From positions 1,798,001 to 1,862,000 of the forward strand of contig NW_023503493.1 in NCBI RefSeq assembly GCF_014529535.1: a DNA stretch of 64,000 bases, given 5' to 3'. Under the pieces are notes generated by a model. The model searched no databases. It saw only the letters and a list, made by a program, of their open reading frames with translations, and was not told where the DNA came from. Below, one piece after another: positions 31,301 to 42,359 of the stretch (position 1 is its first letter; each line of letters begins with the position of its first letter). The position numbers and the translations under genes were made by a program. This stretch comes from Bradysia coprophila. Its lineage: Eukaryota > Arthropoda > Insecta > Diptera > Sciaridae.

Positions 31301-34300
31301 TCCAGAAGAAAGTTCGAAAAAACCGATGGAAGGACTCACCATCCTAGAGTTCTGGCACTGGAAAGAAGGGTGACCCTTCGGAATGATGGAATTCTAGGAA
31401 CTGACATCCAAACAATCTTTCGTCAAGTCCAGAGTAGACCAGAAAAACTGCTGGAAATGCTAGTTTTCCTTGAGTTCTAGCTAGGGGAAGATGTGAGACC
31501 CTTCGCAGTGATGGAATTCTAGGAACTGACCTCCAGATATCTCAGACTTCCCTCGAGTCCAGAAGAAAGTTCGAAAAAACCGATGGAAGGACTCACCATC
31601 CTAGAGTTCTGGCACTGGAAAGAAGGGTGACCCTTCGGAATGATGGAATTCTAGGAACTGACATCCAAACAATCTTTCCTCAAGTCCAGAGTAGACCAGA
31701 AAAACTGCTGGAAATGCTAGTTTTACTTGAGTTCTAGCTTTGGGAAGAAGGTAAGACCTTTCGCAGTGATGGAATTCTAGGAACTGACCTCCAGATATCT
31801 CAGAATTCTAGGAACTGACATCCAAACAATCTTTCGTCAAGTCCAGAGTAGACCAGAAAAACTGCTGGAAATGCTAGTTTTACTTGAGTTCTAGCTAGAG
31901 GAAGATGTAAGACCTTTCGCAGTGATGGAATTCTAGGAACTGACCTCCAGATATCTCAGACTTCCCTCGAGTCCAGAAGAAATTTCGAAAAAACCGATGG
32001 AAGGACTCACCATCCTAGAGTTCTGGCACTGGAAAGAAGGGTGACCCTTCGGAATGATGGAATTCTAGGAACTGACATCCAAACAATCTTTCGTCAAGTC
32101 CAGAGTAGATCAGAAAAACTGCTGGAAATGCTAGTTTTACTTGAGTTTTAGCTTTGGGAAGAAGGTAAGACCTTTTGCAGTGATGGAATTCTAGGAACTG
32201 ACGTCCAGATATCTCAGACTTCCCTCGAGTCCAGAAGAAAGTTCGAAAAAACCGATGGAAGGACTCACCATCCTAGAGTTCTGGCACTGGAAAGAAGGGT
32301 GACCCTTTGGAATTCTAGCAACTAACTTCCAGATCCAGACACCTCAATCTTTCGTCAAATCTAGAGCAGACGACAAGAAAACTGCTGGAAATGCTAGTTT
32401 TACTTGAGTTCAAGCTTTGGGATGCATTTGGGAAGACTCAGACCCAGTCAGATAGTTTCAGAGTCTTGTAGTTCCTTGAGTGAAAATCGTTCAAATCGTT
32501 CGAAACGCTTATTAATTCTGTGAAAAGAACTTGTGAGGAAAGTACTGGCGCTTCTTAGAGCTGTGGCGTCAGATTCTCTGATACATCAGAGCTCGGCCAC
32601 CCATCCAGGGTATGAAATTACCTTTCCAAAAAGCTCTGACACGTCAAAATTGAATAAGAAATGGCGAGGGAAATGAGTTTCAAAGTTAGCGGTTTTTTTC
32701 TTTGAAACTTTGACCCTTTAATCATATGCTCCAGTCAGAACACTTGAAAGCTCGTCAGCGAGACGAATTTTTCTGACATAGCAGCCCAGACTACGAGCAG
32801 TAGTGGCTAGTCAAAATAAAATTGTAATTTACAAACAGTAAGCTGAAAACGGTCGTTCAAACATGCAAAAAGTGTACTTTCCACCCTGTGTAATACTTAC
32901 ATTTTGTTGCATACCTGTGTCGCCGACGTGCAACGATTCAATGCAAATCACAAAATTCTCCTTCATATAACCCGGATTCTATGTTGTCCGCGGTTGTGTG
33001 TCGGGTTAAATGTTGTGATCAATGAGCGTATTAAATGTACAAAATGTATATGGGACACAATTAAAAACGTGTTAAGTTCCGACACCATATCACCACCACA
33101 TCAATAAAACCGAAAATAATTTTTTGTTTGTGTTTTGGAACCCCAAATGAATTTTGGTTTTTGTTTTTTTGTAAAAATTATTTTTGTTTTTTTGTTTTTT
33201 TGTTTTTTATTCCACCAAAGTGTGTAAAAGCAAGCACATGAAATGTAAGAAGAGAGAAAAAATCCGTTAGACTGGTTTGCCGGTCCATTTTACTTACATT
33301 CGATTGGAATCCACTGTCGGCTATATGATAGGACTCAATAACAATGTGAAATTTCTCTTTCATAAATTTCGGATTCTATGTCAGATAATGTGCAAATTGG
33401 AATAATTAGACGAAAATAAAACAAATTAAAAGTAAAGGGTGGAACTGTCCATGAGTGATTGACTAGCGGATAATGTTTTTTTGACGATATCAAGCAGTTG
33501 CTCAGAGACTTTCCCGCTGCTTTCATAGAGATTTTATCGTTATTTTCAAACCGATTTTCTGGCTGCTTTCAGACCAATTTTTCAGTTGCTTTCAAAGAGA
33601 TTTACTCGTACTTTGCCGATCAATCTTCTCTCCGTTTTCAAATAGATTTTCCAATTCCTTTAAAAATGGCTTTCCCGCTTCTTTCAAATTGATTTTCCCG
33701 TTAATTTCAAACCGATTTTCCCGTTAATTTCAAACCGATTTTCCCGTAGCTCTCAAACCGATTTTACCGCTGCTTTCAAACCGATTTTCCAGTTGCTTTC
33801 AAACCGATTTTTCCGTTCTTTTCAAATGGCTTTCCAGTAGCTCTTAAACCGATTTTCCCGCTGCTTTCAAGCAGATTTATCCGTTCATTTCAAACAGATT
33901 TTCCCGTTCCTTTCAAAATGACTTTCCCGTAGCTATCAAACCGATTTTTAGAGCTGCTTTCAAACCACTGCTTTCCCGCTACTTTCAAACCTGTTTTTCT
34001 GCTGCTTTCAAACCGATTTTCCCGTTAATTTCAAACCGATTTTTCTGCTGCTTTCAAACCGATTTTCCCGTTAATTTCAAACCGATTTTCCCGTTAATTT
34101 CAAACCGATTTTTCTGCTGCTTTCAAACCGATTTTCCCGTTAATTTCAAACCGATTTTTCTGCTGCTTTCAAACCGATTTTCCCGTTAATTTCAAACCTA
34201 TTTTTCTGCTGCTTTCAAACCGATTTTCCCGTTAATTTCAAACCGATTTTCCCGTTAATTTCAAACCGATTTTTCTGCTGCTTTCAAACCGATTTTCCCG

Positions 34301-37300
34301 TTAATTTCAAACCGATTTTCCCGTAGCTCTCAAACCGATTTTACAGCTGCTTTCAAACCGATTTTCCAGCTGCTTTCAAGTAGATTTTCCCGTTCCTTTC
34401 AAAATGACTTTCCCGTAGCCCTCAAATCGATTTTCTCGTTGTTTTCAAACCGATTATCTAGCTGCTTTATCGCTACTTTCAAACCAATTTTCCCGCTGCT
34501 TTAAAACCGATTTTCCAGTTGTTTTCAAACCGATTTTTTAGCTGCTCTCCCGCTACTTTCAACACTATTTTCTAGCAGCTTTCAAACAGATTTTCTTATT
34601 GCTTTTAAGATGACTTTTCCCTATAACTCAAACTCATTTTCCCGCTGCTTTCAAATCGAATCCCGTAGCTTTCATAGAAATTTTACCATTGCTTTCAAAA
34701 TGACTTGCCCGTAGCTCTCAAATCGATTTTCTCGTTGTTTTCAAACCGATTTTCTCGCGTCTATTAAAGTTACTTTTCGTTTCGCGGTGACTTTAATTTC
34801 CAGTGCACTTGCAACTTCTGGATAATCTAAATTTTCCGTTGACTGTACGTTCCCCACCAAAAAATATTAGTCACCGGGAAATCGAAGTCAACACGAGTCT
34901 AATTCAAAGCAGTTTAATAACCCGTCTCTCACTCGTCCTAATTGACAAATCACTTATAGACAGCCCCAAACGCCCAAAATAAAATAAAATTTTCTCCCCA
35001 AAAAATGGAATTTCCATTCCCGTTTCCCACTTACCGTGATAACAGTCCGACAGTATGGATAAGCATTCCAAGCCTCTTCGTGTATTTCTAACGATCCCTT
35101 TGGCGCCAACAATCGAATGAATGCCGGCACTTTTGACGCCAAATGGTATATCTTGTACGTGTACTGTCCGGATGAATATTTACCGCCGAGCAATGGATAG
35201 TCAACGAATGGTTCATTTTTTAATACTTCAATTCCTTCGCCACCGCCAGTTTCGTTTTTCGATGCTTCGGCCACAGAGTACAGCTGTGCTACTTGGTACT
35301 GGAAATAGAGAGAAATTTTGGTTGCAATGGGGGAGCGTAAGGTTATTTATTGAGATTTGCTTCATTCGCAATCAGTTGGATGACGTCCTAAGGCTAGGGC
35401 ATAATTGTTCAGTTTCACAAGATTGATTTTATTCTTGATAGGGCAAAGCGAAGCGAAATTGAAAGAGAAACCTTAACTTTCCCATCTCGAAAAATAAACA
35501 CTCTGCTAGCTGAGCGTTCATGACGTGCAGCTGCTAATCAAAGAATTTTTGCGATATTCACTCGGCATGTGAAGAGTTTGTATATCTGAGCCGAAGACGA
35601 GAGCTATGCACCAAAATTTATCGAAGAAAATAGAAACCGAACTTGTTGCTCAAAGAGACACGCGTGACTTTGAGAATTTCACACAGTTTTCTCTACTCCG
35701 AATAAATTACGCAACACCAGCCAATGTATTCGGGTTCATTGTCTGTCCCATGTGAAAGTTGATTCACCTTAAGTGAACCGAAACTGTTTAAAAAGAAAAC
35801 GGTGAGCAAACGGAGCGTAAACGGAGTAAGTGGAAATCAAGCATAAGTTTCGGGTGAATTCAAGTGCAGCACAAGTTTATTTCCTTGTAGCACTCGTATG
35901 AATTCAATAGCAATTTTGCAGAGTTGAACTACTTGTTCAACATTCACGCTGTCACATTCACCACACATTCCATCAATTATATTGAAACCGTCTGCGCTAC
36001 ACCATACGAAATAGGGCGCTGCACTAAAATTCACACGAAACTTGGGTTTCGTGGGCTTTTTGATCCACCGAAGATCTGAATTCCCGTTCATAGTTGTTAG
36101 ATACTTTGGTTACGAGTTGTTTTTCAGCTTTCAAGACATTCAGAGAGATTCTATTGAAAAACAGCCAACCGAAATCGGACGCATTTTCCAGTGGAATTTT
36201 TTTACATTTGCCCAGAAAGGCATTCGACGCTAGAAGCCAAAACGACTTTCAAAAAAAATTTTCGAAGCTTGTGTGACTGGTCGGAGGTGATCAAAAATCG
36301 AAAACGTGCAATTTTCTTACAGAAATTTCTCGAGGTACACGAGCCGTGAAAGGTCGTGTGTGGTGTCATTAGAAAGGTAATTGCATGTACTTTCGGGGCA
36401 AATCGGGTCTTCTTTGGTTTAAAATGCATCCACACTGAGATTCCAGTTGAAGACAGAAGAAGACTGAAAATTCTCATTTTTCTTCCAGAAATTTCTCGAG
36501 GTACACGAAACGTACGTATGGTCGTGTGGGGTGTCATTAGAAAGGTAATTTTATGTTTTTTCAGGGCAAGTAGTCTTACGGAAGTTAGGTAGCATCTACG
36601 ATGAAATATGAGAAATTGAAGTGTATAAGTGCTCATGTTTCATCGTAGATGCTTCCAAACTCCCATAATACCCTACTCGACCTGAAAGTACATGCAATTA
36701 CCTTTCTAATGACACCCAACATGGCCCTGTACGGTTCATATACCTCGAGAAGTTTCTGTAAGAAACGTGCATGTTTTCGGTTTATGATCACCTCCGACTA
36801 GCCACACACACAAGCCTTGAAAATTTTTTTTTAAATTGGTTTTGGGGTTTTGGCTTCTAGGGGACCAATACCTTTCTAGGCACACATAAAAAATTCCACC
36901 GGAAAATGCGTCCGATATCGATCGGCTGTTTTTCGAAAGAATCCCTCTCATTCACTTGGCAGTGTAAATTATTGCAGTGATAAAAAACTGCATTCAAAAC
37001 TGACCAACGAAGATTTGATATATCTATTTTGGCGGCTGTGTTACCCACATGTCGGTTAAAGTAAATTTTTTCTAAAGACAAATCGGGGTGCAGACGGTCA
37101 TGCCCTTTGAACAATTTTTGCTTTCGAATAATGTCTAACGTCGATGGAGAAAACTTCCCACCTTCCATTGAACACATTTTTTTTTTTTTTTTGTAAACTC
37201 ACCTCCTCAACTGTTAGCGGTAGCGTTACTCGGCTGAAATAGAAATAAAAAAAAATTGATTTTATTATTCGAGAAACACTTTAAACATCGAATTGTCAAC

Positions 37301-40265
37301 ACATATGTACACCACCACAGTCGGTCACATTTCTCTCTAATCTAATCATTCACCGGCCAATACCACTTACATAATGCACATATCGTCAATTAAAAATCTG
37401 CTAATTTTCCCAAATTACCGTTGGGTATTTCAGAAAATATACTCGTTTCGCAACCGGAAGTCGATCTGAGAATTTTAATTATTTTTTTGTTTTCCATTTT
37501 CGTATACGTAAGAGATCTTAACACTTTTCTCACAATTCTAATTGGCATTGAGATCAGCTTTTTAATTTCGCATTTACACAAACACATCCACGTGCGAACA
37601 GAGAGAAAGAGCCGATCAGCGATTGAGTCGACAGTGTTGAGAAAGGGAAAATGATAAATTTACTTGTTACGTAGAATCGAATGTTTTGTTAATTCCATTT
37701 TATTAAACGAGATTTATAACAAGCATTGCGATCGAAGGATATTTTTTCTTCAGCCCCGAACGAAGTGTTCTGTGCGCTACGGCGCTATTTATGTCTGTTG
37801 CGCCGTTTCAATCGATGAAGAATTCGATAAATGGTTCAGTAAACCCTAGGCCTAGACTGAAGACTTGGGATTCGCATTTGACACACCACTTTCCGTAGTA
37901 GAATTTCACCACATCAGACAAATTCGATTTTGGTGAATTTCTTCGTATGGAAAAGGTGCGCATCCAATGAAATGGTGATCCGTGCGTCTTCCACAAAGTT
38001 CACAGTCTTGAGTAAGACGACGTCAAGCGGAAAGGCTAATGCTTAACTTCCTTTTACCAAAAAAAGTACTCCGAGTGGGCGTGGGGTAATTTGGCACTCG
38101 GTGCTAAAACAACGCATTTTTCAACTACGTAAAAGGTGAACTCGCACACGATTTTTCAATACCCAGATTTTGTAAAGGGAGTCATGGCTAAAAAGCATTT
38201 GCAGCAATAACCTTGCGAGTTCACCTTTTACGTAGTTTAAAAGTGCGTTCTTTTCGCATCCGAGTGAGAGACAAAATTGATTTTTTTTGACCGCTATCTC
38301 ACGGAGTACTTTTTGTTGAGTGGAATGGAGACTTGACATCATTTATCAAGCAAAAAATCCACCGTCCACAAACGGTGCCGTGGTGTGGTGAATTTTTGCC
38401 TGATTCACAAATTCACCAAAATCGAATTTAAATGACGTGGTGAACTTTTAGTATAAATGGAAAGTGGTGTTTCACCTGGGTATCGTTATCGACATCGCAT
38501 AAGTAAATATCCCGGTATCCAATTTCGATTTCCGGTCATTTCCCAATTTTCGTCCCTTTCCCTATTTCCGGTCATTTCCCGATTTTTGATCATTTTTTCT
38601 ATTTTTCTTCCCGCCGGAGTCCTGGATACCAAGGGTATACATTCTTTGCTATACACGTGATCGACATAGCCTCTCCAAAGTTTACAGCCTTGTGATTTTT
38701 AACGAGCACACAGCGCATCTATTCAGTGCCAACCGAACTGATCGTGTGGGCCTTTGCGTCGTCGGTTTGTCGTACCGTTCAATTTACACATTTTCTTGCA
38801 TTGCACTTTACGTCGACCCGTATTTATCGTTAATTGTCGCAACAATTAAAATTTCCTAACGATTTCGTTGGAATTCATTTCGAAAAAAAAACCAATTCAT
38901 CGACAAAACGACATGTACACAGCTCCTACACACCAACAAAAACAGAACGTTCAAAGATTCCATTTGATTAAAATTGTAAAAATGGTGCGCTATCACTGGT
39001 GATAAGGCGTCCGCTCGTAAAACCTAAAAATTGGACATAAAATTGACGAAACGAAATTCGAATGGGGACACAAAAAAATCGTCGAAAATTTCAACTGGGC
39101 CCTTCCGATAAAATCGAGTTGAATCAATAAAATTAGAGAGATTGAACGAACTGCGAATTGTAGTGATTCAGCTGAATATGTTTTTCATTCAAAAAGTACC
39201 AATTTATTTGGTGTGCTTCAAGGTTTTGTTTTGTTTGAATCGACGATAAACAGAACAAACACAAAATGTGATAAACACACATAACAGCCGCAGCGCTCTG
39301 TGTGCTGAATCATTTCTGTATTAGAAACAGACAACAAAATTGCATCTCAATGACAACACGAATCAGGAAAAAAAAACATTTTTCGAAAATTTGCAACTTT
39401 GTTACAATGGAACACCATTAATAATAGACACCGATGATCAATATACACGAATTCTTCTTATGAATGCGAACGTCATCCATTCTACTATTAATCATGACGT
39501 CTGATCTATCTCTGTATGTTCCAACAAAGCACACGAAAATTTGTGTGGTATGAATCATCACGACGCTCAACTTTCAATAATCTTTTTTTTCGGTACCTGA
39601 GTTATTCGAACACTGCACATTTCAAAATGCAACTCCACCACACTGCGTTCATGGGACAAAACAGTGTAAAGTGTGAAAAAATAACGAAGCGAACCCACTT
39701 CACCAAATTAACCTTGACCTATAATAGCAAAAAAAAAAACGAATTGAGAATAGTGTCAGAAGTGTCGTGCTGCCAAATCAACAAACACCCAACACTCCAG
39801 AATTGCAATTTGAACTTCACGTTGAAGTAAAAATGGAAAAAGAAAAGAAAAGAAAAAAAAACTCTCAACATCCAATACTCAACAAGGAGTGTTGGCCTGT
39901 CAGGTCGCGAACTATCGATTTTTTACTTCAATTTAGAATTTGGTGACTGTACAACAAAATAAAAAAAATTTCTCGCTTCACATTTTACTGTCCCGGTTTG
40001 ACTGAAACGTTTGCTATCGGTGGGTGGACACTGTTGTTGAAACAATTTCTTCCGGAAAAAAATCGATTTCCCTTCACATCGCACATCCGAATTCATATTC
40101 AGGCACTTTTATCATCATCCGAAAAAATCGCCTTGTGCTAATATGCCACTTGCAAAACTTGATGTACATCGATTCGGACACACACAACATTTTTTTCCCC
40201 TGACGACGGAATCGCCGCCGCACACACGATTCGACGTTTTTTACTTACAATTCTTTAATTAACAT
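28339..40265 (-). CDS. vib: Class I phosphatidylinositol transfer protein (vibrator-type PITP) with paired alternative exon 4
   Basis: Seven coding positions on the minus strand: 40265-40249, 37233-37203, 35298-35035, exon 4 as either 33375-33298 or 32978-32901, 30398-30289, 30220-30041 and 28477-28339 (stop TAA 28339-28341). All have GT-AG borders and agree in phase, giving 272 aa, the usual size for PITP-alpha/beta. The N terminus MLIKEFRVTLP, the [19 protein letters not shown] segment, YTYKIYHL (Thr and Lys that bind the inositol headgroup in family structures), WNAYPYCR and EFKWFGLQ (membrane-docking aromatic pair) are diagnostic. The protein moves PI and PC between membranes and supports PI4P/PIP2 supply; in flies it is needed for cytokinesis in spermatocytes. 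The introns are large and full of repeats. Only exon 4 is ambiguous. Confidence 0.95.
28735..28857. mobile_element. Small MITE
   Basis: Left end TGGCGGTACCAGTTTCTGGACATGT is mirrored by ACATGTCCGGAAAGTGATACCACCA. It lies in the last PITP intron. The open frame crossing it is not a gene. Confidence 0.7.
29166..29316. mobile_element. MITE with ~45-bp inverted arms
   Basis: AGTGTTGTCAGCAGATTTGAATCATT is mirrored by AATGATTCAAATCTGCTGACAGCACT; the arms continue to AAATATGCGTTTT. 151 bp, in the last PITP intron. Confidence 0.8.
29530..29631. mobile_element. 102-bp MITE with TTA target duplication
   Basis: GGCCGAAAACACACGAGCAATTTTG is mirrored by CAAAATTGCTCGTTTGTTTTCGGCC, with TTA on both sides (29527-29529, 29632-29634). 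This fits PIF/Harbinger-type integration. Confidence 0.78.
29690..29995. repeat. Dispersed repeat, copy 1 (pair with 35840-36065)
   Basis: Shares TTCACCACACATTCCA, GCGCTACACCA.ACGAAATAGG and AAACTTGGG with 35840-36065 in the same orientation. Both copies lie in introns of the PITP gene; the nature of the element is unknown. Confidence 0.6.
31030..32420. repeat. Satellite with ~257-bp higher-order unit in a PITP intron
   Basis: The word GGAATTCTAGGAACTGAC recurs at about 31254, 31387, 31510, 31643, 31768, 31803, 31926, 32058 and 32184. Alternate copies are followed by ctcc and atcc, so two ~128-bp monomers make a ~257-bp dimer. It fills most of the intron between exon 4B (32901) and exon 5 (30398). 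Diverged monomers also appear in the fold-back elements at 1650-2790 and 13740-14857. Confidence 0.92.
32901..32978 (-). CDS. vib: PITP exon 4, version B (78 nt)
   Basis: Same length and phase as version A. Acceptor ..acaacatag; codons begin [15 protein letters not shown] and end MQQN|GTAAGT. It shares with A the pattern NP-x-[FY]-MKE-x-F-x-I-x-IES-x-H-[IV]-x-D-[ST]-G-x-Q-x-N. An internal GTATGC could serve as an earlier donor but would break frame with exon 5. Confidence 0.88.
33298..33375 (-). CDS. vib: PITP exon 4, version A (78 nt)
   Basis: Acceptor ..ctgacatag, donor ..AAT|GTAAGT, phase 0 at both ends, 26 codons beginning [15 protein letters not shown] and ending FQSN. It sits 319 nt upstream (in transcript order) of version B. 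It encodes the segment after ..YCRTVIT, matching NEYMKDDFFIKIET in the human protein. Confidence 0.88.
33490..34770. repeat. 23-bp polypyrimidine-rich tandem repeat in a PITP intron
   Basis: About 50 imperfect copies of ttcaaaccgattttcccgttaat / ttcaaaccgatttttctgctgct, partly arranged as alternating pairs. It lies between exon 3 (35035) and exon 4A (33375), ending about 115 nt from exon 4A. On the transcribed strand it is purine-rich. Confidence 0.93.
35840..36065. repeat. Dispersed repeat, copy 2
   Basis: Partner of 29690-29995; TTCACCACACATTCCATCAAT and CTACACCATACGAAATAGGG are shared with it. It abuts the left side of the fold-back element at 36139. Confidence 0.6.
36139..36956. mobile_element. 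~820-bp fold-back element with ~400-bp arms
   Basis: Left arm words AGAGATTCTATTGAAAAACAG, AATCGGACGCATTTTCCAG, GGTCGGAGGTGATCA and TGTCATTAGAAAGGTAATT all recur inverted on the right up to 36956, with a centre near 36600-36640 (catcgtagatgc palindrome). A truncated copy lies at 27385-27700. No coding frame; it is in PITP intron 2 (35299-37202). Confidence 0.85.
37880..38475. mobile_element. Fold-back element carrying nested insertions
   Basis: The outer arms ACACCACTTTCC ... TTCACCAC ... AAATTCGATTTTGGTGAATTT (37880-37945) are mirrored at 38400-38475. Inside lies a 'agtactccg...cggagtact' element (about 38066-38325), and inside that a hairpin at 38085-38250 (CAACTACGTAAAAGGTGAACTCGCA mirrored by TGCGAGTTCACCTTTTACGTAGTT). 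This gives at least three nested layers in PITP intron 1. Confidence 0.7.
38480..40240. other. Proximal part of PITP intron 1; no gene seen
   Basis: AT-rich with A-runs and many 'cacaca' words. Open frames (for example around 39516-39830) show no recognisable domain, splice context or codon bias. Confidence 0.4.
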
Positions 40266-40608
40266 TTTCGATGGTGTTTTCGTAGATTTTGTTGGAATTG
40301 AATTTAAGCACACATGGGGTGGTTCAAGTACTTCTTAAAAATAAAAAAAATTTGAGGAAAAATTTTTCCGCGAGCACCAACGAATCGTTTTTTTTTTCTT
40401 TTTTGGACAACTGACAACTGAACACCCGTGAAGTTGGCAACGACTACGGTAGCGTGTCAGGCGTGTCAGTCATGCGACGGACATTTTTTTTTTCTTTGAC
40501 AGATTCGGATGGAAAATATATTGACTGGGTTGGCAAATGGAAATATTTTGAAAATTGGCGCACTTACCCAAAGCATTTTTTACGTAGTAGCGCAGCCGGA
40601 GAAATACC

Positions 40609-41556
40609 AAAGTATATAAACACTGAAGGTAGCGCAGATCCGCAAAAACATGCGAATCCCTACTTTGAGGTGAATTTATTGTACACATGCGTACAACATG
40701 CTGTAAATATATGTATTGGCGTCATACGAAATTCACCTTAAGAGTGATATCTCCAAATCTTCAGGTGATTTTTTTAACTTTGGAAACAAGCGGTCTCCGA
40801 TTTTAATGAGTGATAGCTCGTTGGATTCGTCTTTCAATTCTAGGAAACACGTGTCTTTCACTTTTTCTTAAAAAAAATTGTTTTCTTTGAAAACCGCTCA
40901 AAAGTGAAGACATGTCAGAGGGTACCGAAAACAGTTTTTCGGCAATAACTCAAGAAAAAATTATTTTAAATTGTTGTAATGTTGTACGATTGTCGGCCTT
41001 GAAAAGACCTACAGGTGGAGTATACGCACCGCTTGGTGCTAGTTGATCCACTAGAGTTATGACTAGAAATATAGTGAATGTTCGGAGAGTCCGCCTTTTC
41101 TGCAGCTTCGATGTACCACGGAGCTGAGTATGGGGTGTTGTAGCTGGCCTCACCCACTATCGTTGCACATATAAATGAATCCAGTACTTTTGGGCTGCAA
41201 GCCTACAGAAGTCTTGAAAAAAAAGTTGGTGCCAAAATGTAGATTTTTTCCTTCTGTCTGAGGGCCCAACTGCCAGAACAGCGTCTGGAGTTATTGTTGA
41301 AAAACTGTTTTCGGTACCCTCTGGCATGTCTTCACTTTTGAGCGCTTTTCACAGAAAACAAATTTTTTTAAGAAAAAGTGAAAAACACGTGTTTTCTAGA
41401 ATTGAAAGACGAATCCAACGAGCTGTCACTCATTAAAATCGGAGACCGCTTGTTTTCCAATCACCTGAAGATTTGGCGATATCATTCTTAAAGTCGGGAT
41501 CCATATTTCTTGCTATTCCCTGAGGGACTGCGCTACCTTCAGTGTTTATATACTTT
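40609..41556. mobile_element. Fold-back element family A, full copy (948 bp) with 10-bp TSD
   Basis: Terminal inverted repeats AAAGTATATAAACACTGAAGGTAGCGCAG extend to arms of roughly 300 bp (for example the 'gacgaatccaacgagctgtcac' segment). Perfect 10-bp direct repeats gagaaatacc flank it (40599-40608 and 41557-41566). The central ~300 bp is unique. The long arms and 9-11 bp duplication fit Mutator-like or Foldback elements; no transposase is encoded. Confidence 0.88.
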
Positions 41557-41984
41557 GAGAAATACCGCGTGTTCAAACAATAGAGCACACTGTTTGATAT
41601 GACAACTCGCACATACATTGAGGCAAAACGGAAGACTCAGAGGCCTGAATCACATTAAGTTGAAAATCGTCATTTTCTAGTCTTTTTGGCTATCCCACAC
41701 TTTTTTTGTTCAATTTGAGGTTAGCTTTGTGAAAATGACAGCTTTTTTGACAGCTCAAACGACATTGACAATGATACAGCCAACCGGAAATTCAAATAGA
41801 ATGTAGGGAAGGGTTTTATTTACAAGCTACTTTCGTATTATAGACGTGTTTAAAAATTGGTCTCCAAAATTGCATTTTTCAATTCGGAAATTGTGTACGA
41901 ATACTGCATCTGATTTACAGATAAATTCACGCCGTAAGTGCGGTCGAAATTCAAAATGGAAAGTGCCGATGTCTTTCTAACTTA

Positions 41985-42355
41985 CTGTGGATTTACATAG
42001 CAACGTAAAAGTGACAGATGCAAAAATTTTCTCATACGGCAACTCGAAATTTCATTCATAATTTTCCTATGCTGGTGCATGTAATAAGGCTATTACATGT
42101 ATAGGCAATAGCCTTTACATCACTCGCATAGGAAAACGTTATACTACACACGGGAAATAAAGTGATATCTCGTATCACGATGAGTAAATGTACCTCGGGC
42201 TAAAGCCCTCGGTTACTTTTACTCATCTGGATACGAGATATCACTTTACTTCCCTTGCATAGTAATGTACTATTAATTTTATGAATGAAATTTCGGGTTG
42301 CAGTATTTAAAAAACATTGCATCTGTCACTTTTACGTTGCTATGTAAATCCACGG
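41985..42355. mobile_element. MITE family H, copy 2, split by a nested hairpin element
   Basis: The ends and arms match the 162-bp copy at 15012-15173 in opposite orientation, flanked by TTA (41982-41984, 42356-42358). At the centre about 209 bp (42066-42274) are inserted. The insert holds two palindromes: CCTATGC..GCATAGG (about 42066-42135) and a longer one with arms around AGTGATATCTCGTAT (42163-42245). Confidence 0.85.
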
Positions 42356-42359
42356 TTAG

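Noticed and set aside
32901-32915. Donor GTATGC inside PITP exon 4B
   Set aside because: Using it gives 64 nt and breaks the frame with exon 5; the GTAAGT 14 nt further on gives 78 nt, matching exon 4A.
33490-34770. CRISPR-like array appearance (regular repeats)
   Set aside because: The 23-bp units are directly contiguous without unique spacers and the DNA is animal; it is a tandem repeat.
36202-36636. 144-aa frame
   Set aside because: Generated by the near-repetitive arms of the fold-back element; the same peptide is repeated twice within it.
39516-39830. 104-aa frame in PITP intron 1
   Set aside because: Low-complexity composition and no homology or coding signal.
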